Below, piece by piece: positions 1 to 7,233 of a stretch of 11,013 bases of DNA. Below the pieces are notes generated by a model. The model had not been told where the DNA came from and searched no databases. It worked only from the letters and a program-made list of their open reading frames with translations. Source of the stretch: Pirellulales bacterium (GTDB taxonomy: Bacteria > Planctomycetota > Planctomycetia > Pirellulales > JAICIG01); the NCBI GenBank assembly GCA_025924495.1, contig JAICIG010000273.1, positions 1 through 11,013 of the forward strand, in the 5' to 3' direction. Positions within the stretch are counted from its first letter, which is position 1; each line of letters starts with the position of its first letter. A program made the position numbers and the translations under genes.

Positions 1-2568
1 CATGAACTCGCTGTTGAGCACGAACAACTGCTGCATCGGCACGGTGGTGATCACGCGCCGCTCGCTGGTCAGGTTGGGGTCGGGGAAGTCGAACAGCCGC
101 AGCATCGGGTTTAGCTCGTGCCGGCTCACGGCGGCATACAGGGTCCGGCGCCGGTTGTTGGCGTCTTCCAGTTTCAGCGAAGGTCCGCCGATCGTCAGAT
201 CAATGTTGCCGCAAGCGGCCAGCACGGCGTCTCGCCACGCCTCCACATCGAGCCGCCGGCGATTCATGCGCCACAGCAAGCGATTGTCGGGATCTCGCTC
301 GTCGTTCGCCGGCTGAAACGTGGAAGCCAGACGGTAAGTCGCCGAGAGCATGATCTCGCGATGTAGTTGCTTGACCGACCAGCCCGACGCGATGAACCGG
401 CTGGCCAGGTGATCGAGCAGTTCCGGATGCGTCGGCCGTTCGCCAAGCAGGCCGAAGTTACTCGGCGTGCCGACGATGCCCCGGCCGAAGTGTTGCTGCC
501 AGACGCGATTGACGAACACGCGCGCCGTCAGCGGGTTGTTGCGGTCGGCCACGGCGCGAGCCAGTTCCAGCCGGCCGCTGCCTTGCGCGAACGGTTTGGC
601 GCCAGCCGGCGAGAGCACCGCCGGAAACCCGCGTGGCGCTTCGTCGCCCAGGTCGGTGTGGCTGCCGCGCAAGTGGATCTTCAGATTGGCGACTTGTCCC
701 TCGGTCAGGCTGTGCGCGATCGGATATTTCTCGCCCGCCGCTTTTTTCAACTCGTCGATTTCCGTCTGGATGCCAGCCAAGAATTGCCGGCGGTCTTCCG
801 GCAGCAATTTATCGACTTGCTCCTTCGACAAGGAAAGCGGCGCGTTGCGATCGTCGATGAAGTATTTAAGGACGTTGGCCGCCGGCTTTTCCAGGTCCGG
901 CTTCTTGGGCTGCGGCTCCCCTGCTTTGACTGCCGCCAACGCGGCGGCAAACTGTTCTTCCAGCATGCGCCGCTGGTCGACGGCCGCCACAATCGTCACT
1001 TGCACCGCCGCCGCGGCCTGCTCCGCTTCGGCCAAGGCGGCCGGATCGGCCGACAGATCTTTCGCCGCATCCTGCTTAGCCAACATCTCGCGCCAGGCGG
1101 ATAGCAACGGATGTTTGGCGTCGCGATCGCCTGTCAGATGCCGCTGCCAGCGTTCGAGCACCGGCTCCTGCAGTTCGGCCTCCTTGGCGGCATCGGCGAG
1201 TTTGCTCTCGGGTTGAGTCTTCCGTCGATTTTCCAATTTCCAGACGGCAACCAAATACTTGGCCGTCTGCGGCGCAAACGACTCGCCCAGCTTCCGCGCT
1301 TCGAGCGTCGTGGCTTCCTTCAGCCGCTCTTCGGCCTGTTTGACTTTGGCCATCGCGGCGTCGTAACGTTCGACCACATCGGAGGGCGCCAGCGGCGCTT
1401 CGCGGTAGTCGCTGCTGGCGAACACGCCGGCCAGCGCGTAATAGTCGCGCGTCGAGATCGGGTCAAACTTGTGATCGTGGCAGCGAGCACACGAAACCGT
1501 CAGCCCTAAGAATCCGCGGCAGAGCGTATCGACGCGATCGTCGTACTCGTCCGTCTTGGCCTTCATGGCGCAGCCCGCATCGGCATAGTAAACCGGCCCC
1601 AGCGCGAAGAAGCCCAGCGCGGGCATTCGGTTTCTCCGTTCGGCTTCAGGCGCATCGGCGTCAACCAGGTCGCCGGCAATCTGCTCGATCACGAAACGAT
1701 CGAACGGCAAGTCGCGGTTGAACGCGTCGATGACCCAATCGCGATAGCGATAACCGCTCGGGTAGAGTCGCGCCTGGAAGGTATGTGCCTGGTCTTCGCC
1801 GTACCGGGCCACGTCGAGCCAATGCCGCGCCCAGCGCTCGCCGTAATGGGGCGACTCGAGCAGGCGTTCGATCAATCGTTCGTACGCGTCAGGCCGCTCG
1901 TCCGCCACAAACGCTTCCACTTCCTCCGCGGTCGGCGGCAGGCCGACGAGATCGAATGCGGCGCGACGGATATACGTCCGCCGGTCGGCTTCGCCCACCG
2001 GCTGCAAGCCTTCAGCTTCCAGACGGGCTAGCACGAAGGCATCGAGCGGTTTACGCGGCCACGCGGTTTGCTGCACGATCGGGAGCGCCGGATCGGCGAT
2101 CGGTTGAAACGACCAGAACTGCCGGTCGGCCTCGGTGATCGTGCCGTCGGCGCGAATCGTTCCGCCGCTGCTTGGCTCCGCCGGCCAGGGAGCGCCAAGC
2201 GACAGCCACTGCGAGAGCGCGGCAATCTCATCGTCAGCCAGCTTGCCGGCGGGCGGCATTTGTACGTCGCCGTCATAACGGATCGCTGCGATTAGCAGGC
2301 TTTCCTCGGGCTTGCCTAAGGCGACGGCCGTGCCGCTATCGCCCCCGGCCAACATCGCCTCGCGGCTAGCGAGACTCAGCCCGCCCTTGTTTTGTCCGCG
2401 GCCGTGGCACGAGTAGCAATGCTGGGCGAGCAGCGGCCGGATCTTGCGCTCGAAGAATTCGACTCCTGCCTCGTCCGCGTTCGCGATGGCCGCATCGTCG
2501 GCCCGCGCGGAAATAGCCATGCAACCGACGAGCCAAGCAGCGGCGAAGAGGCAGCGGGCCAAACGCAT
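1..2568 (-). CDS. PSCyt1/DUF1549/DUF1553 domain protein, C-terminus cut by window edge
   Basis: This is a large secreted cytochrome-like protein of the planctomycete PSCyt1-PSCyt2-PSD1 family, whose biochemical function is not established. The minus frame is open from the left edge up to an ATG at 2568, giving 856 codons with no stop; an in-frame TAG at 2581-2583 lies just upstream. Residues 1-23 form a signal peptide ending in ARA. An LVGC at 13-16 could alternatively be a lipobox. The PSCyt1 domain has a CYSCHG heme-binding motif at 51-56. DUF1549 spans about 165-375 and holds a second motif, CARCHDHKFDPI, at 360-371. A charged, Ala/Glu/Lys-rich, probably helical linker covers about 395-600. 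DUF1553 begins near 660 with the typical LTARVFVNRVWQQHFG segment and continues past the edge. Related proteins usually reach roughly 950-1050 residues, so about 100-200 are missing. A DUF1501 gene often lies downstream in such loci but would be outside the window. No strong Shine-Dalgarno is seen before this start. Confidence 0.95.
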   Translation of the reverse strand, partial: MRLARCLFAAAWLVGCMAISARADDAAIANADEAGVEFFERKIRPLLAQHCYSCHGRGQNKGGLSLASREAMLAGGDSGTAVALGKPEESLLIAAIRYDGDVQMPPAGKLADDEIAALSQWLSLGAPWPAEPSSGGTIRADGTITEADRQFWSFQPIADPALPIVQQTAWPRKPLDAFVLARLEAEGLQPVGEADRRTYIRRAAFDLVGLPPTAEEVEAFVADERPDAYERLIERLLESPHYGERWARHWLDVARYGEDQAHTFQARLYPSGYRYRDWVIDAFNRDLPFDRFVIEQIAGDLVDADAPEAERRNRMPALGFFALGPVYYADAGCAMKAKTDEYDDRVDTLCRGFLGLTVSCARCHDHKFDPISTRDYYALAGVFASSDYREAPLAPSDVVERYDAAMAKVKQAEERLKEATTLEARKLGESFAPQTAKYLVAVWKLENRRKTQPESKLADAAKEAELQEPVLERWQRHLTGDRDAKHPLLSAWREMLAKQDAAKDLSADPAALAEAEQAAAAVQVTIVAAVDQRRMLEEQFAAALAAVKAGEPQPKKPDLEKPAANVLKYFIDDRNAPLSLSKEQVDKLLPEDRRQFLAGIQTEIDELKKAAGEKYPIAHSLTEGQVANLKIHLRGSHTDLGDEAPRGFPAVLSPAGAKPFAQGSGRLELARAVADRNNPLTARVFVNRVWQQHFGRGIVGTPSNFGLLGERPTHPELLDHLASRFIASGWSVKQLHREIMLSATYRLASTFQPANDERDPDNRLLWRMNRRRLDVEAWRDAVLAACGNIDLTIGGPSLKLEDANNRRRTLYAAVSRHELNPMLRLFDFPDPNLTSERRVITTVPMQQLFVLNSEFM

Positions 2569-2924
2569 AGGCAAGCCGTTCTATCGTCAGGTGAGATTCC
2601 CGCAAAGCACAACGCCGCCCCCGAAGCGTCCGCCGTTAGCTGTGAGGAATTAAGGTCTTGAGGCGAGCTCGAACGAGCCGGTTCGCGGGCCGCCGCCCGA
2701 CAACCGCCGCTCGTCCTGACTAGCCATCATATTAGCCGCTTTCGATGGATGCCACAACGCAGCCGCCCCATGCTTCCTGTCGAACTTTCCCGCTCGCGAT
2801 TGGCGCCTTGGAAAGGTCGGAGGTCGGATTTTCGCAAGCGGTTTCTTGCGAACTTTCCCCCTCGTAGTCGGCCACCTTGGCAAGGTTCGCTCGTTCCCAC
2901 GCGAATTCCCCGACGCTCTACATC

Positions 2925-3196
2925 CCTTCGGCTGCACCGAAGGTGCAAGATTCACCAGCCCAGTGCGCAGCACTGGGAAGCCATATCGCGCACAATCCGT
3001 CGTCGACCCCAAGGGGGTCGCACAATGCGCGGCAATTCGGCGGGCGTTATGCGATCGATCGCGCGCTTTTGTTTCGCCCCGTTGGGGTTTTTGGTTGGTG
3101 ATGCATCTCGATTTCCCTGGGCGTTGCCCAAGGCTGTTGAATGCGACCCCGTTGGGGTCAAGAGTTCCCTCATTCCCACGCTCCCGCGAGGGAATG
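2925..3196. repeat. Cluster of seven short palindromes, likely interspersed repeat element
   Basis: Seven inverted repeats lie in about 270 bases, most with three-base loops. They are CCTTCGG/CCGAAGG (2925-2943), overlapped by TGCACC/GGTGCA (2933-2947); CCCAGTGC/GCACTGGG (2959-2977); CGACCCC/GGGGTCG (3004-3020); CCCC/GGGG around GTT (3077-3087); TGGGC/GCCCA around GTT (3118-3130); GACCCC/GGGGTC around GTT (3145-3159); and CATTCCC/GGGAATG (3171-3196). The first two overlap and are mutually exclusive folds. The 12-base palindrome GCGATCGATCGC sits at 3051-3062. The arms differ in sequence while loop size is conserved, so this is not a simple tandem repeat. From memory, similar hairpin mixtures recur between genes in planctomycete genomes and give rise to spurious protein predictions. 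Whether it is mobile, transcribed or inert cannot be judged from one copy. Confidence 0.6.
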
Positions 3197-3722
3197 CGCT
3201 CTCGACGCTCTGCGACTTTCCCGGCGCATGCGATCCGCTCCCAACTTTCCCGCGCTCGCCTGGCCATCTTCGCATCTATGACCATCTTCCACCCTCAAAT
3301 TGTCACCCCGCCAACTTGCATATGCGGAACGCGGAACCCATAAGCGTCGACATCCAAATCGATCTCATCGCTCATCTTGCTTGCCGCCCCGCGTTCCCAA
3401 TTCCGCGCTTTGCTCCCTTCCTCCTCCTCTCCGACCTCCGACTTCCGACCTCTCCCGACATTTCCCACTGCCACGGCCCCTCAAATGCCGTTTTGATTCG
3501 GTTCCGATGTCCCTTAGTTCTGCGCCTGAGCATTGACCTGCGATTGCGTTTCCGCCTGCGATTTGCCATTCGTTTTCGACATGTTTCTGAACCTCGGCTG
3601 ATTCTCTACGCTCCGGCAGCGGCGCCCCGCGTTCCAACAACGCCAGGCCCTAAAAAAACGCCGCTTCCGGGCCACAGATTGCCGCCAAGCTTAAAAACTG
3701 GCTGGCTTGGCGCAGGAAAGGT

Positions 3723-3742
3723 CGCTCGCCTTCTGGCGAGCG
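3723..3742. repeat. REP-like perfect hairpin
   Basis: CGCTCGCC and GGCGAGCG form a perfect 8-bp stem around the loop TTCT, followed by GTGGCCGTCAGCC. The core CTCGCCTTCTGGC recurs 152 bases downstream at 3877-3889 without the pairing arm. There is no T-run on either side, so this is not an intrinsic terminator. It resembles the short REP-like palindromes scattered between genes in this group. Confidence 0.5.
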
Positions 3743-3988
3743 GTGGCCGTCAGCCCACTGTTCATCGAGCGCCGGCGCCACGCCTGATCTCGGCTACATT
3801 GCTTCCGCGTCGGATCCAGTCTTGCCATTCTTCATCCGACCGTCTTCAGCGCGAAACGAAGGCTTACGCTATCCGGCTCGCCTTCTGGCAATTCTCGCTG
3901 GTTTACGGCGCCTGGGCTGGCTGCTACAAACGAAACTTGCTCCCCCATTGCCGGTTGGCCAGCGCCGATTTTCTTTGAGAACTCGCCC

Positions 3989-5353
3989 ATGCGTTTGTCG
4001 TTTTGGTTAGCGACCTGTTTATTGACTCTGAGTTTGCAGACGTCGGGCTATGCGTTAGGGCCGGACGACATCTACATTGTCGTCAATCAGAACGTCGCCG
4101 AATCGCAAGGCGTGGCCGGCCATTATTGCATGGCGCGCAAAGTGCCCGCGGATCATGTCCTCGCTCTCGATCTGCCGTCGAGCGAAGACATCAGCCGAAC
4201 GGACTACGATGCCCGGCTGGCCGGACCGTTGCGAGAGCGGCTCGCGGAGAAACGCGAGCAGGTCAAGGTGCTGCTGACGACTTATGGCGTGCCGCTGCGC
4301 GTGGGCGGACAGGAACCCAGCAGCGAGGAGCGTGCCGCACTGAATACGCTTGGCAAGGAGCTGGCGCCGCTGGAAGCCAAGCGGAAGGAGCTTGACGAGG
4401 CGATCCGAGAACTGGAGGCGCAAGCGAAGGAAAAGCCGGAAGCTAAGTCTGCGGAACAAGTCGCCGAGCGGCGGAAGGAGCGCGAGCAGCTCGAAAACCA
4501 GATTCGCCCGCTCGAAAGGCGGCGGCGATTCCTCTCACATAGCGAAAGCCATGCCGCCGTCGATAGCGAGCTGGTTATGCTCTGGCGACAGGATTACGAG
4601 CTGCGCGGCTTTTTGCCCAATCCGCTCTACTTTCAGGCCGCAGACGAAGATCGCCAGGAGCAGCAGATCGTCATGACCTGCCGGCTCGATGGACCGAGCG
4701 TCGAACTGATCAAGCGGCTGGTCGACGACTCGGTCGCGACTGAGGCTCGCGGTTTGATGGGCAATGTGCACGTCGATGCACGCGGCATCAAATACGATCC
4801 GTCGGAAGGGGGCTATGGCTACGGCGGCTACGATGAATCGATGCGCGAGATGGCGAGACTGTTGGCAGATGCCGGCGGGATGGCGGTGACGCTCGACGAT
4901 CAATCGGAGCTGTTCGCGCCCGGCTCGTGCAGCGACTGTGCTCTGTACTGCGGCTGGTACTCGCATGCCAACTTCGTCGACTGCTGCAAGTTCGTGCCGG
5001 GCGCCGTGGCCTGGCACCTGGCCAGTTCCGAGGCTGTATCGCTGCGCGATGCGAATTCAAAGCTGTGGTGCAAGAACTTGCTCGAGCGCGGCGCGGCTGC
5101 AACGCTTGGCCCCGTGGCCGAACCATACACGATCGGCTTTCCCAAGCCGGCCGAATTTTTCGGTACGCTCCTCACCGGGCAATATACTCTGGTGGAAACC
5201 TACTGGCGGACCGAGATGTTCGTCAGTTGGATGACCGTGCTGGTCGGCGACCCGCTTTACAACCCGTTTGCCAGGTCGCACAAGCTGGCGATCGAACAAA
5301 TCAAACCCAGCCCCGCCGGCGCGCCCTTTCCGCCCGGCAAGCGCAATCGCTAA
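3989..5353 (+). CDS. TIGR03790 family secreted protein with charged helical insertion
   Basis: The 454-residue protein matches the pattern of TIGR03790, a family of unknown function reported only from species that carry exosortase homologues. A signal peptide covers about 1-23 (MRLSFWLATCLLTLSLQTSG, then YALGPDD). Family landmarks are IYIVVNQN (28-35), LPSSEDISRTDYD (62-74), LLTTYGVPLR (95-104), VDSELVMLW (191-199), RLDGPSVELIKRLVDD (232-247), VDARGI (262-267), LYCGWYS (319-325), RGAAATLGPVAEPY (367-380) and SWMTVLVGDPLYNPF (413-427). Residues about 111-182 form a Glu/Lys/Arg-rich helical segment, probably a coiled coil, inserted between the GVPL and VDSEL blocks. Cysteines cluster at 314, 317, 321, 332 and 333. 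The ATG is preceded only by a weak GAGA, but it gives a clean signal peptide. The gene stands alone with long flanking gaps. No exosortase or PEP-CTERM gene is visible here. Confidence 0.93.
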   Translation: MRLSFWLATCLLTLSLQTSGYALGPDDIYIVVNQNVAESQGVAGHYCMARKVPADHVLALDLPSSEDISRTDYDARLAGPLRERLAEKREQVKVLLTTYGVPLRVGGQEPSSEERAALNTLGKELAPLEAKRKELDEAIRELEAQAKEKPEAKSAEQVAERRKEREQLENQIRPLERRRRFLSHSESHAAVDSELVMLWRQDYELRGFLPNPLYFQAADEDRQEQQIVMTCRLDGPSVELIKRLVDDSVATEARGLMGNVHVDARGIKYDPSEGGYGYGGYDESMREMARLLADAGGMAVTLDDQSELFAPGSCSDCALYCGWYSHANFVDCCKFVPGAVAWHLASSEAVSLRDANSKLWCKNLLERGAAATLGPVAEPYTIGFPKPAEFFGTLLTGQYTLVETYWRTEMFVSWMTVLVGDPLYNPFARSHKLAIEQIKPSPAGAPFPPGKRNR

Positions 5354-5500
5354 TGAATGACGGCCCATTGCGTTCGCTCCGCACGATGACGAGATAGTGC
5401 GCAGCGTAAATTGACGTCTCGACGATCTTCCGTGCGACAGCGGCAGTCGAGGAAGGCCACTCTAGCGAGGCGATGTCACCCAGCTCAGTAGCGGCGGTTT

Positions 5501-5527
5501 GTCAACGTGCGTTGACGTGTTTCAACG
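5501..5527. promoter_or_regulatory. Candidate operator: palindrome plus third half-site
   Basis: GTCAACGTGCGTTGAC (5501-5516) has perfect 7-base arms around TG. A third half-site, TCAACG at 5522-5527, pairs with the right arm of the palindrome as GTTGA-N6-TCAAC. Overlapping half-sites of this sort fit a dimeric transcription factor, but no cognate regulator is known and a chance occurrence is possible. Confidence 0.35.
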
Positions 5528-5699
5528 TTTCTCCGCGAAGATTCACGATCGTCTCACGGCGCCTTCATGCCGCGCTAACATTCTTCTGTAACAATCCCTG
5601 CGTCACAGAGATCATCGGCGATCTCTTAGGGAACGGGCGAAGAAGCAATTCAGCATTCTCTTATTGCCGCGAACCGTCTCCTCCAAACAGGGAGCGGCC

Positions 5700-5745
5700 G
5701 TTTCTTTCTCGAGGGACGAGCATCGTCTTCCTCGAGAGAAGAAAC
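5700..5745 (+). promoter_or_regulatory. Long stem-loop in leader of pseudopilin gene
   Basis: Positions 5700-5714 pair with 5730-5745, with one bulged G at 5738. The inner GACGA (5715-5719) pairs with TCGTC (5723-5727) around the loop GCA. This gives about 20 bp in total, interrupted by a two-base TT bulge. CTCGAG is embedded in both arms. No T-run follows on either strand, so it is not a standard intrinsic terminator. It lies about 120 bases before the start codon, so it may be a 5'-UTR structure that stabilises the mRNA or binds a factor. Confidence 0.5.
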
Positions 5746-5865
5746 CTGAGGACGAACTTGCGTTTCGTCCGTTCCTCACCCCGGGCATTCCGCAGCGTTG
5801 CGCCCTTGCGCTGGCGCATCCGCCGCAGTGTCCGTTTTATCGCAGGTTCGTTTTAAGGAGAAATG

Positions 5866-6759
5866 ATGAAAGTAAGCAGCAGCAATCGCTCGCGAGAGAT
5901 GATGTCGATGCGGCGAGGCTTTACGCTCGTGGAACTCTTGGTGGTCATCGCCATCATTGGCATTCTGATCGCCCTCCTACTGCCCGCCGTGCAGGCGGCG
6001 CGCGAGGCAGCGCGACGCACGCAATGCAGCACCAACCTCAAGCAGACTGGGCTGGGCTGCCAAAATTACAGCGATACGTTTCGCGTGCTGCCCGATGGGG
6101 GCAAGGATGGCGCCACGGCGCCGATGGATACGGCGACTCCTAACTGCAGTTCGCATCCCTACAACGGCTGCTCGCGAGGCGAATGGAACTGGGCGTACCA
6201 GATTTTGCCGTTCGCTGAGCAGCTCAATCTCTACCAGCAGCCCAGCGACACCAAAATCTACACGACGCCGGTCCCCACGTTTTACTGCCCCACTCGTCGC
6301 GCTGCGACGATCTATCACGGCTATGCAAAAACCGATTATGCGGGCTGCGCCGGGGATGGCGCCTCGATGAACGGCGCGATCGTGGAGCGCAGGGTCGCTC
6401 CGCCCGTGCGGATTTCCGATCTCTTCGACGGCACGTCCAACACGCTGATTGTGGGCGAGAAACAGCAGAACGTGGACAACTTCGGCGCCAGCGGCGGCGA
6501 CAACGAACCTTGGGTGAATGCCGGCTGGGACCAGGACGACATCCGCTGGGGCCGGCTGACGCTGCCCCCCGCGCCCGACTCGGACTATCCCCACGAACCG
6601 CCCACGTACTGGAGCGATCGCTTTGGCGCATCTCATCCGGCGGCGTTCAATGCCGCGTTCGCCGATGGTTCCGTCCGGTCCATCAGCTACAGCGTGACGC
6701 CCGAAATGTTCCGAAGGATGTGCGTGCGGAACGACAAGTTGACCATCGAATTTCCCTAG
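5866..6759 (+). CDS. DUF1559 prepilin-type pseudopilin with H-X9-DG domain
   Basis: This is a type II secretion/type IV pilin-like pseudopilin of the DUF1559 (SBP_bac_10) family, which is greatly expanded in planctomycetes and has no settled function. Counting from the second ATG (297 residues), a short basic leader ends in MRRG with the expected prepilin peptidase cut G18/F19. Glu23 is the conserved +5 residue, followed by one hydrophobic helix to about residue 42. The DUF1559 body follows. Its C-terminal part has SDLFDGTSNTLIVGEK, and SHPAAFNAAFADG supplies the H-X9-DG signature. The start is chosen because AAGGAG at 5855-5860 is 5 bases from 5866 but only 2 from the alternative ATG at 5863. 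A small lipoprotein gene follows after 25 bases, then a terminator, so the two are probably one transcript. The product should sit in the inner membrane facing the periplasm; the partner pilin machinery is not in view. Confidence 0.95.
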   Translation: MKVSSSNRSREMMSMRRGFTLVELLVVIAIIGILIALLLPAVQAAREAARRTQCSTNLKQTGLGCQNYSDTFRVLPDGGKDGATAPMDTATPNCSSHPYNGCSRGEWNWAYQILPFAEQLNLYQQPSDTKIYTTPVPTFYCPTRRAATIYHGYAKTDYAGCAGDGASMNGAIVERRVAPPVRISDLFDGTSNTLIVGEKQQNVDNFGASGGDNEPWVNAGWDQDDIRWGRLTLPPAPDSDYPHEPPTYWSDRFGASHPAAFNAAFADGSVRSISYSVTPEMFRRMCVRNDKLTIEFP

Positions 6760-6784
6760 TTTATTGAGAAGGAACCTTAGTCAG

Positions 6785-6988
6785 ATGCAACGTTTCAGCA
6801 TTTTTGTATTGCTCATCGGTCTGAGCGGAGCGGCGGCGCCGGGCTGCAGCCAGAAGGCCTCGATCTCGGAGCCGATGACCGAAGCGCAATTGGCCGAGCA
6901 GGACAAGCGAGTTCAGGAAGAAGAGCGCGCTCATTTCGAGCAAGCACGGGCGAACGCCATGGCGCAACCGCAAGCTGGCGGCCAGTAG
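6785..6988 (+). CDS. Small putative lipoprotein, unknown function
   Basis: The 67-residue product starts with a hydrophobic helix (about 4-18) ending at Cys21 in AAPGC, a lipobox-like site with an unusual Pro at -2. The remainder is hydrophilic and Glu/Gln/Ala-rich (EAQLAEQDKRVQEEERAHFE at about 33-52) and probably helical. The ATG at 6785 is chosen because AAGGAA at 6769-6774 lies 10 bases upstream. An earlier in-frame TTG at 6764 would place charged residues before the signal helix. Small lipoproteins behind DUF1559 genes are common in planctomycetes, which supports a real gene, but I know of no assigned role. Lipidation is likely but unproven given the imperfect lipobox. Confidence 0.7.
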   Translation: MQRFSIFVLLIGLSGAAAPGCSQKASISEPMTEAQLAEQDKRVQEEERAHFEQARANAMAQPQAGGQ

Positions 6989-7055
6989 AACGCCGTTCGA
7001 TTTGGCTGGGTGCTTGCCAGCGCTCCCTGCCTTGAAGACAGGCTGAAGTTCATGA

Positions 7056-7099
7056 AGCGGCGGTCAGCGAGATTTCCCGCGCTGGCCGCCGCTTTTTTT
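7056..7099 (+). terminator. Intrinsic terminator of the pseudopilin-lipoprotein unit
   Basis: AGCGGCGGTCAGCG (7056-7069) pairs with CGCTGGCCGCCGCT (7080-7093) with a single G-T wobble. The loop is ten bases, and the descending arm is followed directly by a T-run (7093-7099). It lies about 70 bases after the lipoprotein stop and before the VOC gene, so the latter needs its own promoter. Confidence 0.87.
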
Positions 7100-7233
7100 G
7101 CACTCGCGAGCGGCCTTAGCTGCGTCGCACGTTCGGGCACGATCACGAAGTTCTGCAGTTGGCTGAGCGACAGACAAATCGACGAGATCAACGCTCGCAG
7201 GTAAACTTCGGCTTTCCGCCCTGGAGCGACAAG

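Larger units (their letters stand above)
2569..3988. other. 1.4 kb gene-free, hairpin-rich intergenic region
   Basis: No reading frame here resembles a known protein on either strand; the long open frames reflect GC-rich repeat DNA. The stretch holds a cluster of short perfect palindromes (2925-3196) and a separate 8-bp hairpin at 3723-3742. It also has a 7-bp hairpin (TCGCAAG at 2832-2838 with CTTGCGA at 2845-2851) and four copies of ACTTTCCC (2784-2791, 2852-2859, 3215-3222, 3244-3251). A pyrimidine-rich tract lies around 3415-3460. The 13-mer CTCGCCTTCTGGC occurs twice in direct orientation (3725-3737 and 3877-3889). It must contain the minus-strand promoter of the PSCyt1 gene and the plus-strand promoter of the TIGR03790 gene, but no convincing -35/-10 pair was found. 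Confidence 0.75.
5354..5865. other. 0.5 kb intergenic leader upstream of the pseudopilin gene
   Basis: No supported gene lies here. The stretch separates two plus-strand genes and must hold the promoter of the pseudopilin unit, but no convincing -35/-10 pair was found. Recognisable elements are a GTTGA-type half-site cluster (5501-5527), a long stem-loop (5700-5745) and a strong AAGGAG Shine-Dalgarno (5855-5860). No terminator for the TIGR03790 gene was identified. Confidence 0.7.

Noticed and set aside
367..1216. Plus-strand open frames opposite the PSCyt1 gene
   Set aside because: They are antisense shadows of a well-supported minus-strand gene whose frame is open for 856 codons and carries family motifs.
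2925..3196. CRISPR-like array
   Set aside because: The palindromes have different sequences and irregular spacing, and no cas gene is present.
2650..3285. Minus-strand open frame of 211 codons over the hairpin cluster
   Set aside because: The translation is Arg/Pro/Ser-rich, runs through several perfect palindromes, and resembles spurious predictions from planctomycete interspersed repeats. No start signal or domain is seen.
2811..3453. Inverted pair GGTCGGAGGTCGGA and TCCGACCTCCGAC as possible element ends
   Set aside because: Both are low-complexity GACCTCC-type strings, there is no target-site duplication, and nothing transposase-like lies between them.
2749..3978. Plus-strand open frame of 409 codons in the intergenic region
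   Set aside because: It is rich in Arg, Pro, Ser and His with no recognisable fold, covers repeat hairpins and the pyrimidine tract, and lacks a ribosome binding site. GC-rich non-coding DNA commonly stays open this long.
5473..5856. Plus-strand frame of 127 codons before the pseudopilin gene
   Set aside because: It runs through the candidate operator and the long stem-loop, has no domain, and has a Cys/Arg/Ser-rich composition unlike the neighbouring genes.
7010..7204. Small plus-strand frame after the lipoprotein gene
   Set aside because: It reads straight through the intrinsic terminator at 7056-7099 and shows no protein features.
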